Positions 45,328-56,242 of a DNA stretch of 64,000 nt are shown piece after piece. The stretch covers positions 1,339,985-1,403,984 of the forward strand of contig CP053446.1 of the NCBI GenBank assembly GCA_013285405.1. The letters are read 5' to 3'. Source of the stretch: Ignavibacteriota bacterium (GTDB taxonomy: Bacteria; Bacteroidota; Ignavibacteria; Ignavibacteriales; Ignavibacteriaceae). The first letter of the stretch is position 1, and the number at the start of each line of letters is the position of its first letter. The notes below the pieces were generated by a model, which was not told where the DNA came from, made no database searches, and saw nothing but the letters and a program-made list of their open reading frames with translations. Position numbers and translations under genes: made by a program.

Positions 45328-46440
45328 ATGTCTTTATCCTCTGTTAGCCTGAGAAACATTAGAAAACACACCGAAGCCCGGATAGATTTTTCTGATAAGC
45401 TGAACTATATTGTTGGTGGAAATGGTGTTGGAAAGACAACAATCCTGGAAGCAATTCATTATTTAAGCACAACAAAAAGCTGTGTAACATCCACGGACTC
45501 GGAGGCGGTAAAATTTGGAGCTCCAGGATTTTCAATTGAAGGACATTTTGCAGGAAGAACAGAAGACGAAACAAAGCTTACTTATTCTGTTAGTGATAAT
45601 AAAAAACAATATTTATTGAACGGAAAACTAATTAATAGATTTTCAGAAATTATAGGAAAATTCCCTGTTGTGTTGATTTCTCCTTCTGACCATTCGATCA
45701 CGCAAGGTTACTCAGCAGAAAGAAGAAAGTTTGTTGATTCTGTAATATCTCAAGCCAGCAGAACATATCTAAATCTGTTGATAGATTACAACAGAACTCT
45801 TAAACAACGCAACTTTCTCTTAAATAGAATTAGAGAAAGTAATAGAAATGATTTACAAGAGCTTAAGGCATGGAACGAGAAGTTGGTTGAGTCCGGCGTT
45901 GAAATAATTAGACACAGAGAAAATTTTGTGACAAATTTTGATTCATATATAAAAAACTCTTATTTGAGAATTCTTCATAAAAAGGAAGAACCAGCGATTC
46001 ATTACTACTTTCTTGAAGGAAAAAGTTCAGAAGGCAAGGAATTAGATTTTTATGATTTACTGGAGAAACGAAGAGACGAAGAGATACGTCGGGGCACAAG
46101 TTTAGTTGGTCCGCACAAAGATGAGTTCATATTCAGTATTAATGGAATAAGTATTAAGAACTATGGCTCACAAGGACAGAACAAAACCTTTCAGGCAATA
46201 TTAAGATTTGCAGAATATTTTTATTTGAAAGACAGAACAGGAAAATCACCTTTGTTTCTTCTTGATGATGTTTTTGGAGAACTGGACGCTGAACGTGCAT
46301 CAGCAATAAGCTACTACTTAGAAGAAGTAGAACAAGCTTTTATAACATTAACAGATTTTGGAAATTTTTCTTTTTTGAGCATGGGAAAGGACAGCAGAAT
46401 TATAAAACTATTCGACACAGGAGACATATCGTATGCGTAA
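45328..46440 (+). CDS. recF: DNA replication/repair protein RecF
   Basis: A 370-residue SMC-like ATPase: Walker A GGNGVGKTTILEAI near residue 31, signature SQGQNKTFQAILRFA and Walker B LFLLDDVFGELD. It loads RecA at gaps in single-stranded DNA. It overlaps the following DciA gene by 8 nt, which suggests translational coupling. Confidence 0.95.
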   Translation: MSLSSVSLRNIRKHTEARIDFSDKLNYIVGGNGVGKTTILEAIHYLSTTKSCVTSTDSEAVKFGAPGFSIEGHFAGRTEDETKLTYSVSDNKKQYLLNGKLINRFSEIIGKFPVVLISPSDHSITQGYSAERRKFVDSVISQASRTYLNLLIDYNRTLKQRNFLLNRIRESNRNDLQELKAWNEKLVESGVEIIRHRENFVTNFDSYIKNSYLRILHKKEEPAIHYYFLEGKSSEGKELDFYDLLEKRRDEEIRRGTSLVGPHKDEFIFSINGISIKNYGSQGQNKTFQAILRFAEYFYLKDRTGKSPLFLLDDVFGELDAERASAISYYLEEVEQAFITLTDFGNFSFLSMGKDSRIIKLFDTGDISYA

Positions 46441-46720
46441 TAGTTTTAGAAGCTTAAAGGATGTTTTTATGAAGGAAATATCTCTTGCTGGTATGAGAGA
46501 GTTGGTAGAATCTTCGGATGTAATTGTGCAATTCTATGAAATATTTCCCAACCTGGAAAAGATAGCGGTTCCATTATCATGCGAGAAAAAGATTTTAAAA
46601 CTAAAAGTTGAAAATCCGGCATGGAGAAACGAACTTAAATTTAAAGAATTTGAAATAATAGAAAACATTAATAAACATTTTAATGAACAAAGAATTAATC
46701 AAATAAGATTTATTGGATAA
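46433..46720 (+). CDS. dciA: DUF721 / DciA-like helicase-operator protein
   Basis: A 95-residue protein with the DUF721 core: L.V.V.NPAWRNELKFKEFEIIENIN near residues 57-82. DciA proteins load the DnaB helicase in bacteria that lack DnaC. It is typically found next to recF and gyrB, as here (overlap of 8 nt with recF, 3 nt before gyrB). Short for the family but complete in the core. Confidence 0.8.
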   Translation: MRNSFRSLKDVFMKEISLAGMRELVESSDVIVQFYEIFPNLEKIAVPLSCEKKILKLKVENPAWRNELKFKEFEIIENINKHFNEQRINQIRFIG

Positions 46721-48721
<2,001 letters not shown>

Positions 48722-48727
48722 TTAAAT

Positions 48728-48925
48728 ATGAAAAGAAGAAAAATATATATCCTGCAGCTTGACAAGGACGATCCAAAGCGAGAGCTGGAGTTTGAAGTTG
48801 CGTTTAATTTAAGCCTAACAGAAAAGCAGCGATACAAAAGAATGATGATGCTTATAAAGCGAACAATGGAAACAGTTAAAAAATATGACTATCCAAAAAC
48901 TCCTTCGATCATTAAAAGATCATAG
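48728..48925 (+). CDS. Small conserved protein paired with a nucleotidyltransferase remnant
   Basis: A 65-residue basic protein: RKIYILQLDKDDPKRELEFE then FNLSLTEKQRYKRMMMLI and KTPSIIKRS at the end. It starts 6 bp after gyrB and overlaps the next (broken) gene by 41 nt in another frame. The arrangement suggests a two-gene toxin-antitoxin-like module in which this is the small partner. That is inferred from gene context only. Confidence 0.6.
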   Translation: MKRRKIYILQLDKDDPKRELEFEVAFNLSLTEKQRYKRMMMLIKRTMETVKKYDYPKTPSIIKRS

Positions 48926-49338
48926 AGTAAAATTTATGGTCATTGGTGCACTGGCTTTTCCTGCACATGGTTATGCACGATCAACGTATGACATAGATAT
49001 TTTTTATGAACCAACGAATACAAATATTAAAAGACTATTAAAAGCATTATAGTGTCGGTTATCAAGGACTTGAAGATTTAACTTTAGACGACCTGACAAA
49101 AAAGAAAACATTATTTCGTCAATATGTTTTAGATACAGATATTCACCCATTCGTAGCAGGTGTAAATTTTAATAAAGTATGGAAAACCAAGGTGAATGTA
49201 GAAATAGAAAAAGTTCAGGTGTTTGTTCCATCTCTTGATAATCTTATAGCTATGAAAAAAGCAGCAGGACGTAAAAAAGATTTAGCAGATTTAGAATTTT
49301 TAGAAGAAATCAGAAAGCAAATAAAAAAGAAGAAATAA
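48885..49338 (+). pseudogene. Nucleotidyltransferase (MNT/AbiEii-like), frameshifted
   Basis: In the first frame (from the ATG at 48885) the translation contains KFMVIGALAFPAHGYARSTYDIDIFYEP, the G-x-x-A and D-x-D nucleotidyltransferase pattern, and stops at TAG 49050-49052. One base away, the frame continues without a stop to TAA 49336-49338 (YQGLEDLTLDDLTKKKTLF, then FVPSLDNLIAMKKAAGRKKD), with the usual DLxDLxxL tail. One base too many near 49045-49052 explains it. The gene may be inactive, or this is a sequencing error. Confidence 0.75.
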
Positions 49339-49344
49339 AGTTTT

Positions 49345-51793
49345 ATGGCAACAATATTTGAAAAAATAGTACCCGTTACTCTTGAAGAGGAAATGAAATC
49401 CTCTTACATAGATTATGCAATGTCAGTGATCGTTGCACGTGCATTACCAGACGTAAGAGACGGATTAAAACCAGTTCATCGGAGAGTGCTTTATGGAATG
49501 CACGAACTCGGAATGTTTCATAACAAAGCATATAAAAAATCTGCAAGAATCGTTGGAGAAGTTCTTGGTAAATATCATCCACATGGAGACACAGCAGTTT
49601 ATGATTCTATGGTAAGAATGGTACAAGAGTTTTCGTTGCGCTATCCGCTTGTTGATGGACAGGGTAACTTTGGTTCCGTTGATGGCGATTCACCAGCAGC
49701 AATGAGATATACAGAGGCAAGGCTTGCACGTATTTCAGAAGAAATGTATCGTGACCTTGACAAAAATACGGTTGATTTTGTTCCTAACTTTGATGATTCC
49801 CTGCAGGAGCCAACCGTATTACCATCATATCTTCCAAATTTATTAATAAACGGGTCCAGCGGAATCGCTGTTGGAATGGCAACGAATATTCCTCCTCATA
49901 ACCTTGGCGAGGTAGTTGATGGTTTAGTCGCGCTGATAAAAAATCCCGGCATAACAATAGAAAAACTGATGAAGAACATCATCGCCCCGGATTTTCCAAC
50001 GGCAGGAATAATTTATGGTTATGCAGGAGTCAAAGAAGCATTTCTAACAGGTCGGGGAAGACTCATTGTACGCGCAAAAGCAAATATTGAAACACAGAAA
50101 AATGGTCGCGAACATATTATTATTACTGAGCTTCCATATCAGGTAAACAAAGCCAACCTCATTGAAAAGATGGCTGAGCTTGTTCGCGCGGGAAAGCTTG
50201 ACGACATTAGTAATATAAGAGACGAATCAGACAGAGACGGATTACGTGTTGTAATCGAATTAAAAAAAGACGCCCAGCCGCCGATAGTTCTCAACCAGCT
50301 ATTCGTTCACACACAAATGCAGACAACATTTGGTGTTATCATGCTTGCACTGGTTAAAGGTGTTCCAAAAGTTCTCAATCTAAAAGAAATGCTTCAGCAT
50401 TTTCTTGAACACAGAATGGACGTGCTGATTCGCCGAACAAAATTCGAGCTTGACGCCGCAGAAAAAAGAGCACACATACTTGAAGGATACATCATTGCGC
50501 TGGATAACATTGATGCCGTAATTCAGACCATCAAAAAATCCAAAGATGTTGAGACTGCAAAACAAAATCTGATGAAGAAATTCAAGCTGAGCGAAATTCA
50601 GGCAAAAGCGATACTTGATATGAGATTGCAGCGACTGACCGGACTTGAAAGACAAAAGATAGAAGATGAATATAAAGAAACCATAAAGCTCATCGAAAAA
50701 TTAAAAGGCATATTAAAAAGCGAAGAACGAAGAAATATTATTATCACCGAAGAACTTCTTGAGCTGAAGAAAAAATATGCGGACAAAAGAAGAACAGAAA
50801 TCGTTTACGATTATGAAGACTTTTCACTCGAAGATATAATAGCAGAAGAAGACGTTGTTGTTACAATTTCTCACAGCGGTTTTATTAAACGTTTCCCTGT
50901 TAGCGGATACAGAAAACAAGGAAGAGGCGGCAAAGGTGTTACTGGTGCTGGAACTAAAGAAGACGATTTCATAGAACATATGTTCATCGCATCAACTCAC
51001 CAATATATTCTTTTCTTCACAGACAAAGGAAGAGTTTACTGGTTAAAGGTGCATGAAATTCCGGAAGGCGGAAGAGCAGCGCGTGGAAGATCCATCCTGA
51101 ATATTCTTCAAAAAGAAAAAGAAGAAATGATAACGGCATTTGTTGCCGTTAAGGAATTCAGCGATGACAAATTTCTTATTATGGCAACCGAGCACGGAAC
51201 GATAAAGAAAACAGTTCTCTCTGCATACGGAAATGTTCGCAAGGGCGGAATAAATGCGATTAACCTGAAGAAGAATGACAGACTAATTGAAGTAAAGATG
51301 ACAGATGGAACTAACGATATTATGATTGGAACAAGAAACGGTTTTGCTGTAAGATTCCATGAAAAAAGATGCGCGTAATATGGGCAGAACAGCCACAGGC
51401 GTAAGAGGAGTTCGTCTTGGAAAAGGTGACAAAGCTGTTGGATTACTTGTTATTAAACGCCAGGGCATGAGCGTACTTGTTGTTACTGAAAAGGGATATG
51501 GCAAACGATCTGATGTAAACGATTACAGGCTGACTCACCGCGGCGGCAAAGGAGTAATAACAGTAAAAACGAGTGACAAGATTGGGAAATTGATTGCGAT
51601 GATGGAAGCAAATGACAACGATGAGCTGGTAATTATTTCAACAAAAGGAATGGTTATCAGACAAAGTATGAAAGATATTCGTGTGATGGGAAGAGCTACC
51701 CAGGGGGTTAGAGTAATAAGACTGAAAGACGGAGATTCTATAGCTGATATCGCCAAAGTTGTGCCCGAAGACGAAAACGGAGAAGAACAATAA
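49345..51793 (+). CDS. gyrA: DNA gyrase subunit A, split by a frameshift
   Basis: The first part (49345-51378, 677 codons) has the GyrA start ([25 protein letters not shown]), the active Tyr in [11 protein letters not shown] and the breakage-reunion domain. It ends abruptly after [10 protein letters not shown]. The second part (51359-51793) continues the C-terminal beta-pinwheel with [17 protein letters not shown]. Removing one A from the A6 run at 51362-51367 gives [15 protein letters not shown], so the full protein is about 815 residues, normal for GyrA. As gyrA is essential, sequencing error or slippage is more likely than loss. Confidence 0.9.
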
Positions 51794-51812
51794 TAGCAAA
51801 CAATTATTATTG

Positions 51813-51842
51813 AAAAAGGGACCCGGCGAAGTCCCTTTTTTA
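51813..51842 (+). terminator. Rho-independent terminator after gyrA
   Basis: Ten-bp stem AAAAAGGGAC / GTCCCTTTTT with loop CCGGCGAA and a T-run; 20 bp after the gyrA stop. Confidence 0.9.
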
Positions 51843-51860
51843 TTATTCATCTGAAAAATT

Positions 51861-53387
51861 ATGAAATCAATACTCACATCACAATTAAAATCTCCATCAG
51901 GAAAACGGTATCTGATAATATTTCTAATATTATTTCTGAATAGCAAAAGCGGATATGGACAGAATACTGATGCTGGACTTGAAATTGTTCAGTCTGAAAA
52001 CCTTCTTTCTATTGTCCGAACTCTCTGCTCAGAAGAATTTGACGGAAGACTTCCCGGAAGTGAAGGATACAAGAAAGCAGCAAAGTTTGCAGCAGATAAG
52101 TTTGAACAAGCAGGACTAATCCCCGCGGGAGATGAAAAATATTTTCAGTATTTAAATGTAGAATATAACCAGATTGATACGCCGGTTGTTTTTAAAGCGG
52201 TTGTAGCAAAGGAACTTTATTTTTTTCAGCATGGAAAAGATTATGTCTTCAGAGGATTTACCGGATCGGGAAATCTAAACCTGCCGGTTGTATTTTGTGG
52301 ATATGGTATATCAAGACCGGATCTTGGTTATGACGATTATCATGATATAGACGTAACAAACAAAGTAGTTTTAGTTTTCAAACAAAATCCTTCCTGGAAA
52401 ATAAACGATCAACAATGGGGAAATGAAAATCCAAGAGAAAAGTCACAGGTTGCTTTTAAACATGGAGCAAAAGGAATTTTATTTGTTTCTCGTCCAAACG
52501 ACTCCAAACCGCAACCGCTTATAGGAAGCGTACTGCACGGAGACGGAGATCAGCTCGAAGATTTTCCGCAGTTACATGTTTCAATTGATCTTGCAAATGA
52601 TTTGTTGACCGGAACAGGCGTATCAATAAATGAATGTCAAAGTAAGATTGATAGTAATAAAGCACAATTTTCTTTTCACACCGAAAGCAAAGTGGATATT
52701 AAAGTTAAAGCAAATTATGAGAAGAATGCAAAAACTATGAATGTAGTCGGACTCATTGAGGGAACGGATCCGGAACTAAAAGAAGAGTATCTGATAATAG
52801 GCGCACATCTTGACCATGTCGGTTCGCAGGCGGGGCTTTTATTTCCGGGTGCAAACGACAACGCTTCCGGATCAGCGGGTGTTTTGCAGCTTGCTGAAGC
52901 TTTTATGAAAAGCGAATTGAAACCCAAAAGAAATATTCTGTTTGTTCTTTTTGCATCAGAAGAACAAGGCCTTTTAGGATCAAAGTTTTTTGTTGAGAAT
53001 TTAAACCTGCCTGCCGGAAAGGCAGGGATTGATACCAGCAAAATAATTGCAATGTTGAACCTCGATTGTATTGGATATGGAGACAGTATTCAGGTCGGCA
53101 ACGGAAAAAGTTCTCCGGAATTGTGGAAACTTGCGGATGAAATTGACCGGACAAATTCAAATCTTATGGTTAACGATACCTGGAGCGGCGGTGGAGCGGA
53201 TCTCACTCCGTTTTATGAAAAGAATATTCCAGGATTATATTTCGTTTCCCGATACAGCTATGATCACTTGCATCTTCCAACTGACCTGCCAGAAACATTT
53301 AATCTGTCTTTATATAAAAGCATAGTTAAGCTTGTATATTTAACAGCGAGAAAAATAGCAGACGGCAATTACCTGCGGGAAAAATAA
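51861..53387 (+). CDS. Exported M28-family zinc aminopeptidase
   Basis: A 508-residue protein with a signal peptide (residues about 1-34, ending GYGQ), a PA-like insert (residues about 120-250) and the M28 core. Zinc ligands: HLDHVG (His), NDNASGSAG (Asp), SEEQGLLGS (catalytic Glu, ligand Glu), NLDCIGYG (Asp) and DHLHLPTD (His). All are present, so it is likely active in the periplasm or outside. A palindromic repeat adds LPAGKAG in frame before the IDTSKIIAMLN strand. Downstream of the gyrA terminator; 19 bp before the DinB gene. Confidence 0.85.
   Translation: MKSILTSQLKSPSGKRYLIIFLILFLNSKSGYGQNTDAGLEIVQSENLLSIVRTLCSEEFDGRLPGSEGYKKAAKFAADKFEQAGLIPAGDEKYFQYLNVEYNQIDTPVVFKAVVAKELYFFQHGKDYVFRGFTGSGNLNLPVVFCGYGISRPDLGYDDYHDIDVTNKVVLVFKQNPSWKINDQQWGNENPREKSQVAFKHGAKGILFVSRPNDSKPQPLIGSVLHGDGDQLEDFPQLHVSIDLANDLLTGTGVSINECQSKIDSNKAQFSFHTESKVDIKVKANYEKNAKTMNVVGLIEGTDPELKEEYLIIGAHLDHVGSQAGLLFPGANDNASGSAGVLQLAEAFMKSELKPKRNILFVLFASEEQGLLGSKFFVENLNLPAGKAGIDTSKIIAMLNLDCIGYGDSIQVGNGKSSPELWKLADEIDRTNSNLMVNDTWSGGGADLTPFYEKNIPGLYFVSRYSYDHLHLPTDLPETFNLSLYKSIVKLVYLTARKIADGNYLREK
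53006..53027. repeat. In-frame palindromic repeat in the M28 gene (encodes LPAGKAG)
   Basis: CCTGCCTGCCGG followed by AAAGGCAGGG, the same GC-rich family as at 2847 and 8317. It lies between the helix ending KFFVEN and the strand of the active-site domain. Confidence 0.65.
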
Positions 53388-53406
53388 TAAATTAGATTAA
53401 AGCAAA

Positions 53407-53868
53407 ATGCTTAAAGATCATTTTATACATCAGTTTAAATACAACGATTGGGCAACAAAAAAAGCAGCAGAGTCATTTATAGGTTTTGAAGAAAAAGATG
53501 AAAGATTAAACGAGCTTCTTTCGCATATTATTTCGTCGCAAAAAGTTTGGTTAAGCAGAACTCTGTTAAGAGACATTTATCTTAATCCGTGGGAAAAATA
53601 TTCAACACAGAAATGTATTGAGCTATCAACAGAAATTACGGCTGAATGGATTAATCTTCTTGAAGGATTCAGTGACATTGATTTTGAAAAAAGAATCGAT
53701 TATAAAAACACAAAGGGAGAAAAATTTGTAAACACCGTTTTAGATATTGCTGCTCACATAATAAATCATTCAACATATCATCGCGGGCAGATTGCTCAGA
53801 AAGTAAGAGCACTTGGCGGAACGCCAGCAGTTACGGATTATATTTTTTATCAGAGAGAATTTTATTAA
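53407..53868 (+). CDS. DinB-family protein
   Basis: A 153-residue four-helix-bundle protein: HQFKYNDWATKKAAESF at the start, HIISSQKVWLSR in helix 2 and HIINHSTYHRGQIAQ in helix 4. The three His (of IISSQ-region and NHSTYHRGQ) are the expected metal ligands of the DinB/YfiT fold. The reaction is unknown; related proteins are metal-dependent thiol S-transferases. Last gene before the accessory island. Confidence 0.85.
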   Translation: MLKDHFIHQFKYNDWATKKAAESFIGFEEKDERLNELLSHIISSQKVWLSRTLLRDIYLNPWEKYSTQKCIELSTEITAEWINLLEGFSDIDFEKRIDYKNTKGEKFVNTVLDIAAHIINHSTYHRGQIAQKVRALGGTPAVTDYIFYQREFY

Positions 53869-53959
53869 TGACCGTTAAGACAATAATGAAGGTGTGCCCT
53901 ATCGGCAATAACGTTTAGTATATCTGCCAATGTCGATAGTTAAAGAAATATTAGCTGTT

Positions 53960-53989
53960 TAGCAGCTTCTATATTGCTGCTATTTTTTT
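53960..53989 (+). terminator. Terminator after DinB gene, left edge of the island
   Basis: Stem TAGCAGC / GCTGCTA with a 9-nt loop followed by T7, 91 bp after the DinB stop. The core genes end here and minus-strand island genes begin. Confidence 0.7.
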
Positions 53990-53995
53990 CGGGGC

Positions 53996-54391
53996 TTAAT
54001 TTTTTACTTGCAGTTTTGGACTCTTAAAAGAAATAAAACCAAAGGCTACAGCAAATACAATATAAAACACAGTTAAAACCCAAATAAAAACACTTGTCGA
54101 ATTTCCATCCATAGCCATCTTAATCAAAGTTAGTCCACCAATAAAGAAATGTGTAAAGTTCCCAAGACTTAATGGCTTTGCATAAATTCCACCAATAAGT
54201 ATAGTTTTCGCCATCCAATTTAAAATTGCAAAACCGAGATATAACGATCCTGCTAATTGCATGAAAGGCAACAATGCGTCAATAGTTGGTTGACCGAGCA
54301 ATATGAACGTTTCGCCAGGCATAAACAGCAATAGTAAACCAATAATTCCCATAACAATTGCACTTGCTATCATTAAATATTTTCTATTCAT
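53996..54391 (-). CDS. Small four-helix membrane protein (cassette gene)
   Basis: A 131-residue protein with four hydrophobic segments (residues about 5-25, 42-68, 80-96, 102-122) and short loops. No motif or family recognised. It is the leftmost gene of the array. No complete attC-like site follows its 3' end, so the terminal cassette may have lost its site. Confidence 0.6.
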   Translation of the reverse strand: MNRKYLMIASAIVMGIIGLLLLFMPGETFILLGQPTIDALLPFMQLAGSLYLGFAILNWMAKTILIGGIYAKPLSLGNFTHFFIGGLTLIKMAMDGNSTSVFIWVLTVFYIVFAVAFGFISFKSPKLQVKN

Positions 54392-54449
54392 CCTGTTAAT
54401 TCTATTTTGTTTAACATAAAACTTGAAAAAGGAAAATTAATTGGCAGAC

Positions 54450-54581
54450 GCACAACGGTTTGGCGCTTGACGCAGTGGCGGATTTTGGAGTAATTCACTG
54501 TCAGCCAAGCACAAACTTTGATAGGAGCACAAAACTTGACTTTACCACCGAACCGCCACTTGTGTGTAGGTGCTGTTATGC
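54450..54581 (-). repeat. attC-like site A
   Basis: Outer 7-bp sites GCACAAC (54450-54456) and GTTATGC (54575-54581) are complementary at six positions. Inner arms GTGGCGG (54475-54481) and CCGCCAC (54553-54559) are perfectly inverted. Length 132 bp. The left arm AACGGTTTGGCGCTTGACGC is shared, with few changes, with site B. It lies 10 bp after the Fic gene stop. Confidence 0.6.
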
Positions 54582-54590
54582 ACCGTTCTT

Positions 54591-55199
54591 TTATTCATTC
54601 TTTGTGTCAATAAGTTCAAAAATCAATTCTTTCAAGATTTCTACGTCACTCTCAATAGTTCCCTTCATATATCTTTTGTAAATACTTTCGTTGTCTGGCG
54701 GGTTGAGATTTAAAGTCAACCCTTTTTCCAATGACAACAGTCTTAAAAACTCTCTTTGTGTTCGTCCGTTTCCTTCTCTGAATGGGTGTAAATAGTTGAC
54801 GTTATCTAGAATTTCTGCCAATTTTTCGGCCAACTGTTTATTGTTGTTTTTCGGAATTTTCTTGAACTCTGCAATCAACTGGTCAATGTATCTAAGGGCG
54901 TTGTCAAAATGTGAAGTAGGGAAAAACTGTTTACCGTCTTTGCTTATTTCAACAATTCGCTTTTTTCCTGCCCAAACGTAAATGTCTTGAAACAAATGTC
55001 TATGAATTTCAAAAAGACTGTCAATTCCTTTGATTTTTATCGGATTCTCGTCAAGTTCTTGAAGTCGTTTTGTTACCGCACCACTCTCAACAAAGAGCAA
55101 TACATCAGGGTCTTCAATGTCTTGTAAATTCCGTAAAATTCCTGTCTTCGGGTTTGTGTAGGTGTAGTCAGGGTCTATGTATTTGTAGGAATTAGACAT
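54591..55199 (-). CDS. Fic-family toxin (AMP-transferase)
   Basis: A 202-residue protein from the ATG at 55199. The Fic motif is HPFREGNGRT, complete with the catalytic His, acidic residue and anion-binding loop. Preceding FEIHRHLFQDIYVWAGKKR is typical of Fic helices, with the flap around ISKDGKQFFPTSHF. It would adenylylate target proteins using ATP. No inhibitory helix of its own at the N-terminus; the inhibitor is the overlapping upstream gene, a class I arrangement. Confidence 0.9.
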   Translation of the reverse strand: MSNSYKYIDPDYTYTNPKTGILRNLQDIEDPDVLLFVESGAVTKRLQELDENPIKIKGIDSLFEIHRHLFQDIYVWAGKKRIVEISKDGKQFFPTSHFDNALRYIDQLIAEFKKIPKNNNKQLAEKLAEILDNVNYLHPFREGNGRTQREFLRLLSLEKGLTLNLNPPDNESIYKRYMKGTIESDVEILKELIFELIDTKNE

Positions 55200-55413
55200 A
55201 GGCTTTTTGTTTGGCAAATACCACAAGTTCAGTTAGTGATATTTTTCCTGTAACATAGTCCCGAATGATTTCAATTCCTTTTGGAGTTGGGTTAAAACCT
55301 TCAAACATATTGCTTCCTAAAGCATTTGCAGTGCTTTCTAAAGTTTTCAAGTCTGAAAATTTCACACCCATTATTGTCAGGTTATTTCTGTCTATTTCTA
55401 TTGTGTTAAACAT
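55192..55413 (-). CDS. Fic antitoxin (VbhA-like)
   Basis: A 73-residue protein overlapping the Fic start by 8 nt. It contains SNMFEG, which fits the Fic-inhibitory motif (S/T)xxxE(G/N), whose Glu blocks ATP binding. The C-terminus TPKGIEIIRDYVTGKISLTE resembles the end of VbhA-like antitoxins. Overlap ensures it is made with the toxin. Confidence 0.85.
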   Translation of the reverse strand: MFNTIEIDRNNLTIMGVKFSDLKTLESTANALGSNMFEGFNPTPKGIEIIRDYVTGKISLTELVVFAKQKAYV

Positions 55414-55491
55414 ACTTTTTAGTCTTAAATTGTTTTTAAATTTACAAAATTTCCGGATTAAATCGTTAGTTTTCTGTCGTTTTAGAATGGT

Positions 55492-55623
55492 GCTTAACGT
55501 TTTGGCGCTTGGCGCAATGGCGGATTTCGGAGTACAAAACTGTCAATAACCACTGAACTTAAATAGAAGCACAAAGCTTCAAGTTTGCATGTCAGCCCGC
55601 CTGACGCAAAACCCGTGTTAGCG
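55492..55623 (-). repeat. attC-like site B
   Basis: Outer sites GCTTAAC (55492-55498) and GTTAGCG (55617-55623), inner GGCGG and CCGCC arms, length 132 bp as site A. Left arm AACGTTTTGGCGCTTGGCGC matches site A at nearly all positions, then both continue ...GGCGGATTTxGGAGTA. The right outer site overlaps the stop codon of the reductase gene (TTA on plus), as for a cassette whose gene ends at its recombination site. Confidence 0.65.
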
Positions 55624-56184
55624 GTTCGTTGTTTTTTCTTGTATAGGTTCATAATAAAAAATTGTCACGCCTGATTTTAAAGATTTTGTCTTTAAGAGGT
55701 TGAAAATAATTCTGTCTTTTATTTGGTCAAACAATTTCAAACCTTTTCCTTCAACCATTGGATGTATACAAATTTGAAATTCGTCAATGAGATTGCTATT
55801 TAAAAGTTGAATAATTAAACCGCGACTACCAATCAAAATGTCTTGTCCCGATTGTTGTTTGAGGTCTAAAATTGTTTGGTCAAGAGGTTTGTCTGCAATT
55901 TTTGCTGTTTCCCATCCAGTATTTTTTAACGTGTTGGAAAAAACCATTTTTTCAATTTTGTTTATTGAAAACGCAAAGTCGTTCATTGACTTTTGGTCTG
56001 AAGGATTTGTCAATAATGTTTGCCAAAATTGCATTAGTTGGTATGTTGTCCGACCATACAACATTACTCCCGCATTATTTACAAGGTCTGAATAATGATG
56101 ATGAAGGTTTTCGTCAACTATTCCAACTGTGTGGTCGCACACTCCATCAAGTGTCATATTGATTGCAGCAATTACTTTTCGCAT
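55618..56184 (-). CDS. Dihydrofolate reductase-like / RibD C-terminal domain protein (cassette gene)
   Basis: A 188-residue protein of the RibD-C/DHFR-like family: start RKVIAAINMTLDGVCD, NAGVMLYGRTTYQLMQFW (cofactor-binding G-R-x-T) and the later GQDILIGSRGLIIQLLNSNLIDEF. The reaction is an NAD(P)H-dependent reduction of unknown substrate. Family members occur widely as single genes on mobile DNA. Its stop codon lies inside the outer site of attC-like site B. Confidence 0.85.
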   Translation of the reverse strand: MRKVIAAINMTLDGVCDHTVGIVDENLHHHYSDLVNNAGVMLYGRTTYQLMQFWQTLLTNPSDQKSMNDFAFSINKIEKMVFSNTLKNTGWETAKIADKPLDQTILDLKQQSGQDILIGSRGLIIQLLNSNLIDEFQICIHPMVEGKGLKLFDQIKDRIIFNLLKTKSLKSGVTIFYYEPIQEKTTNR

Positions 56185-56242
56185 ATTCTAATTATTATTT
56201 GTCGTGATTTCCTTTGTCTGTTTGGTGTTGTCTTACAATGAC

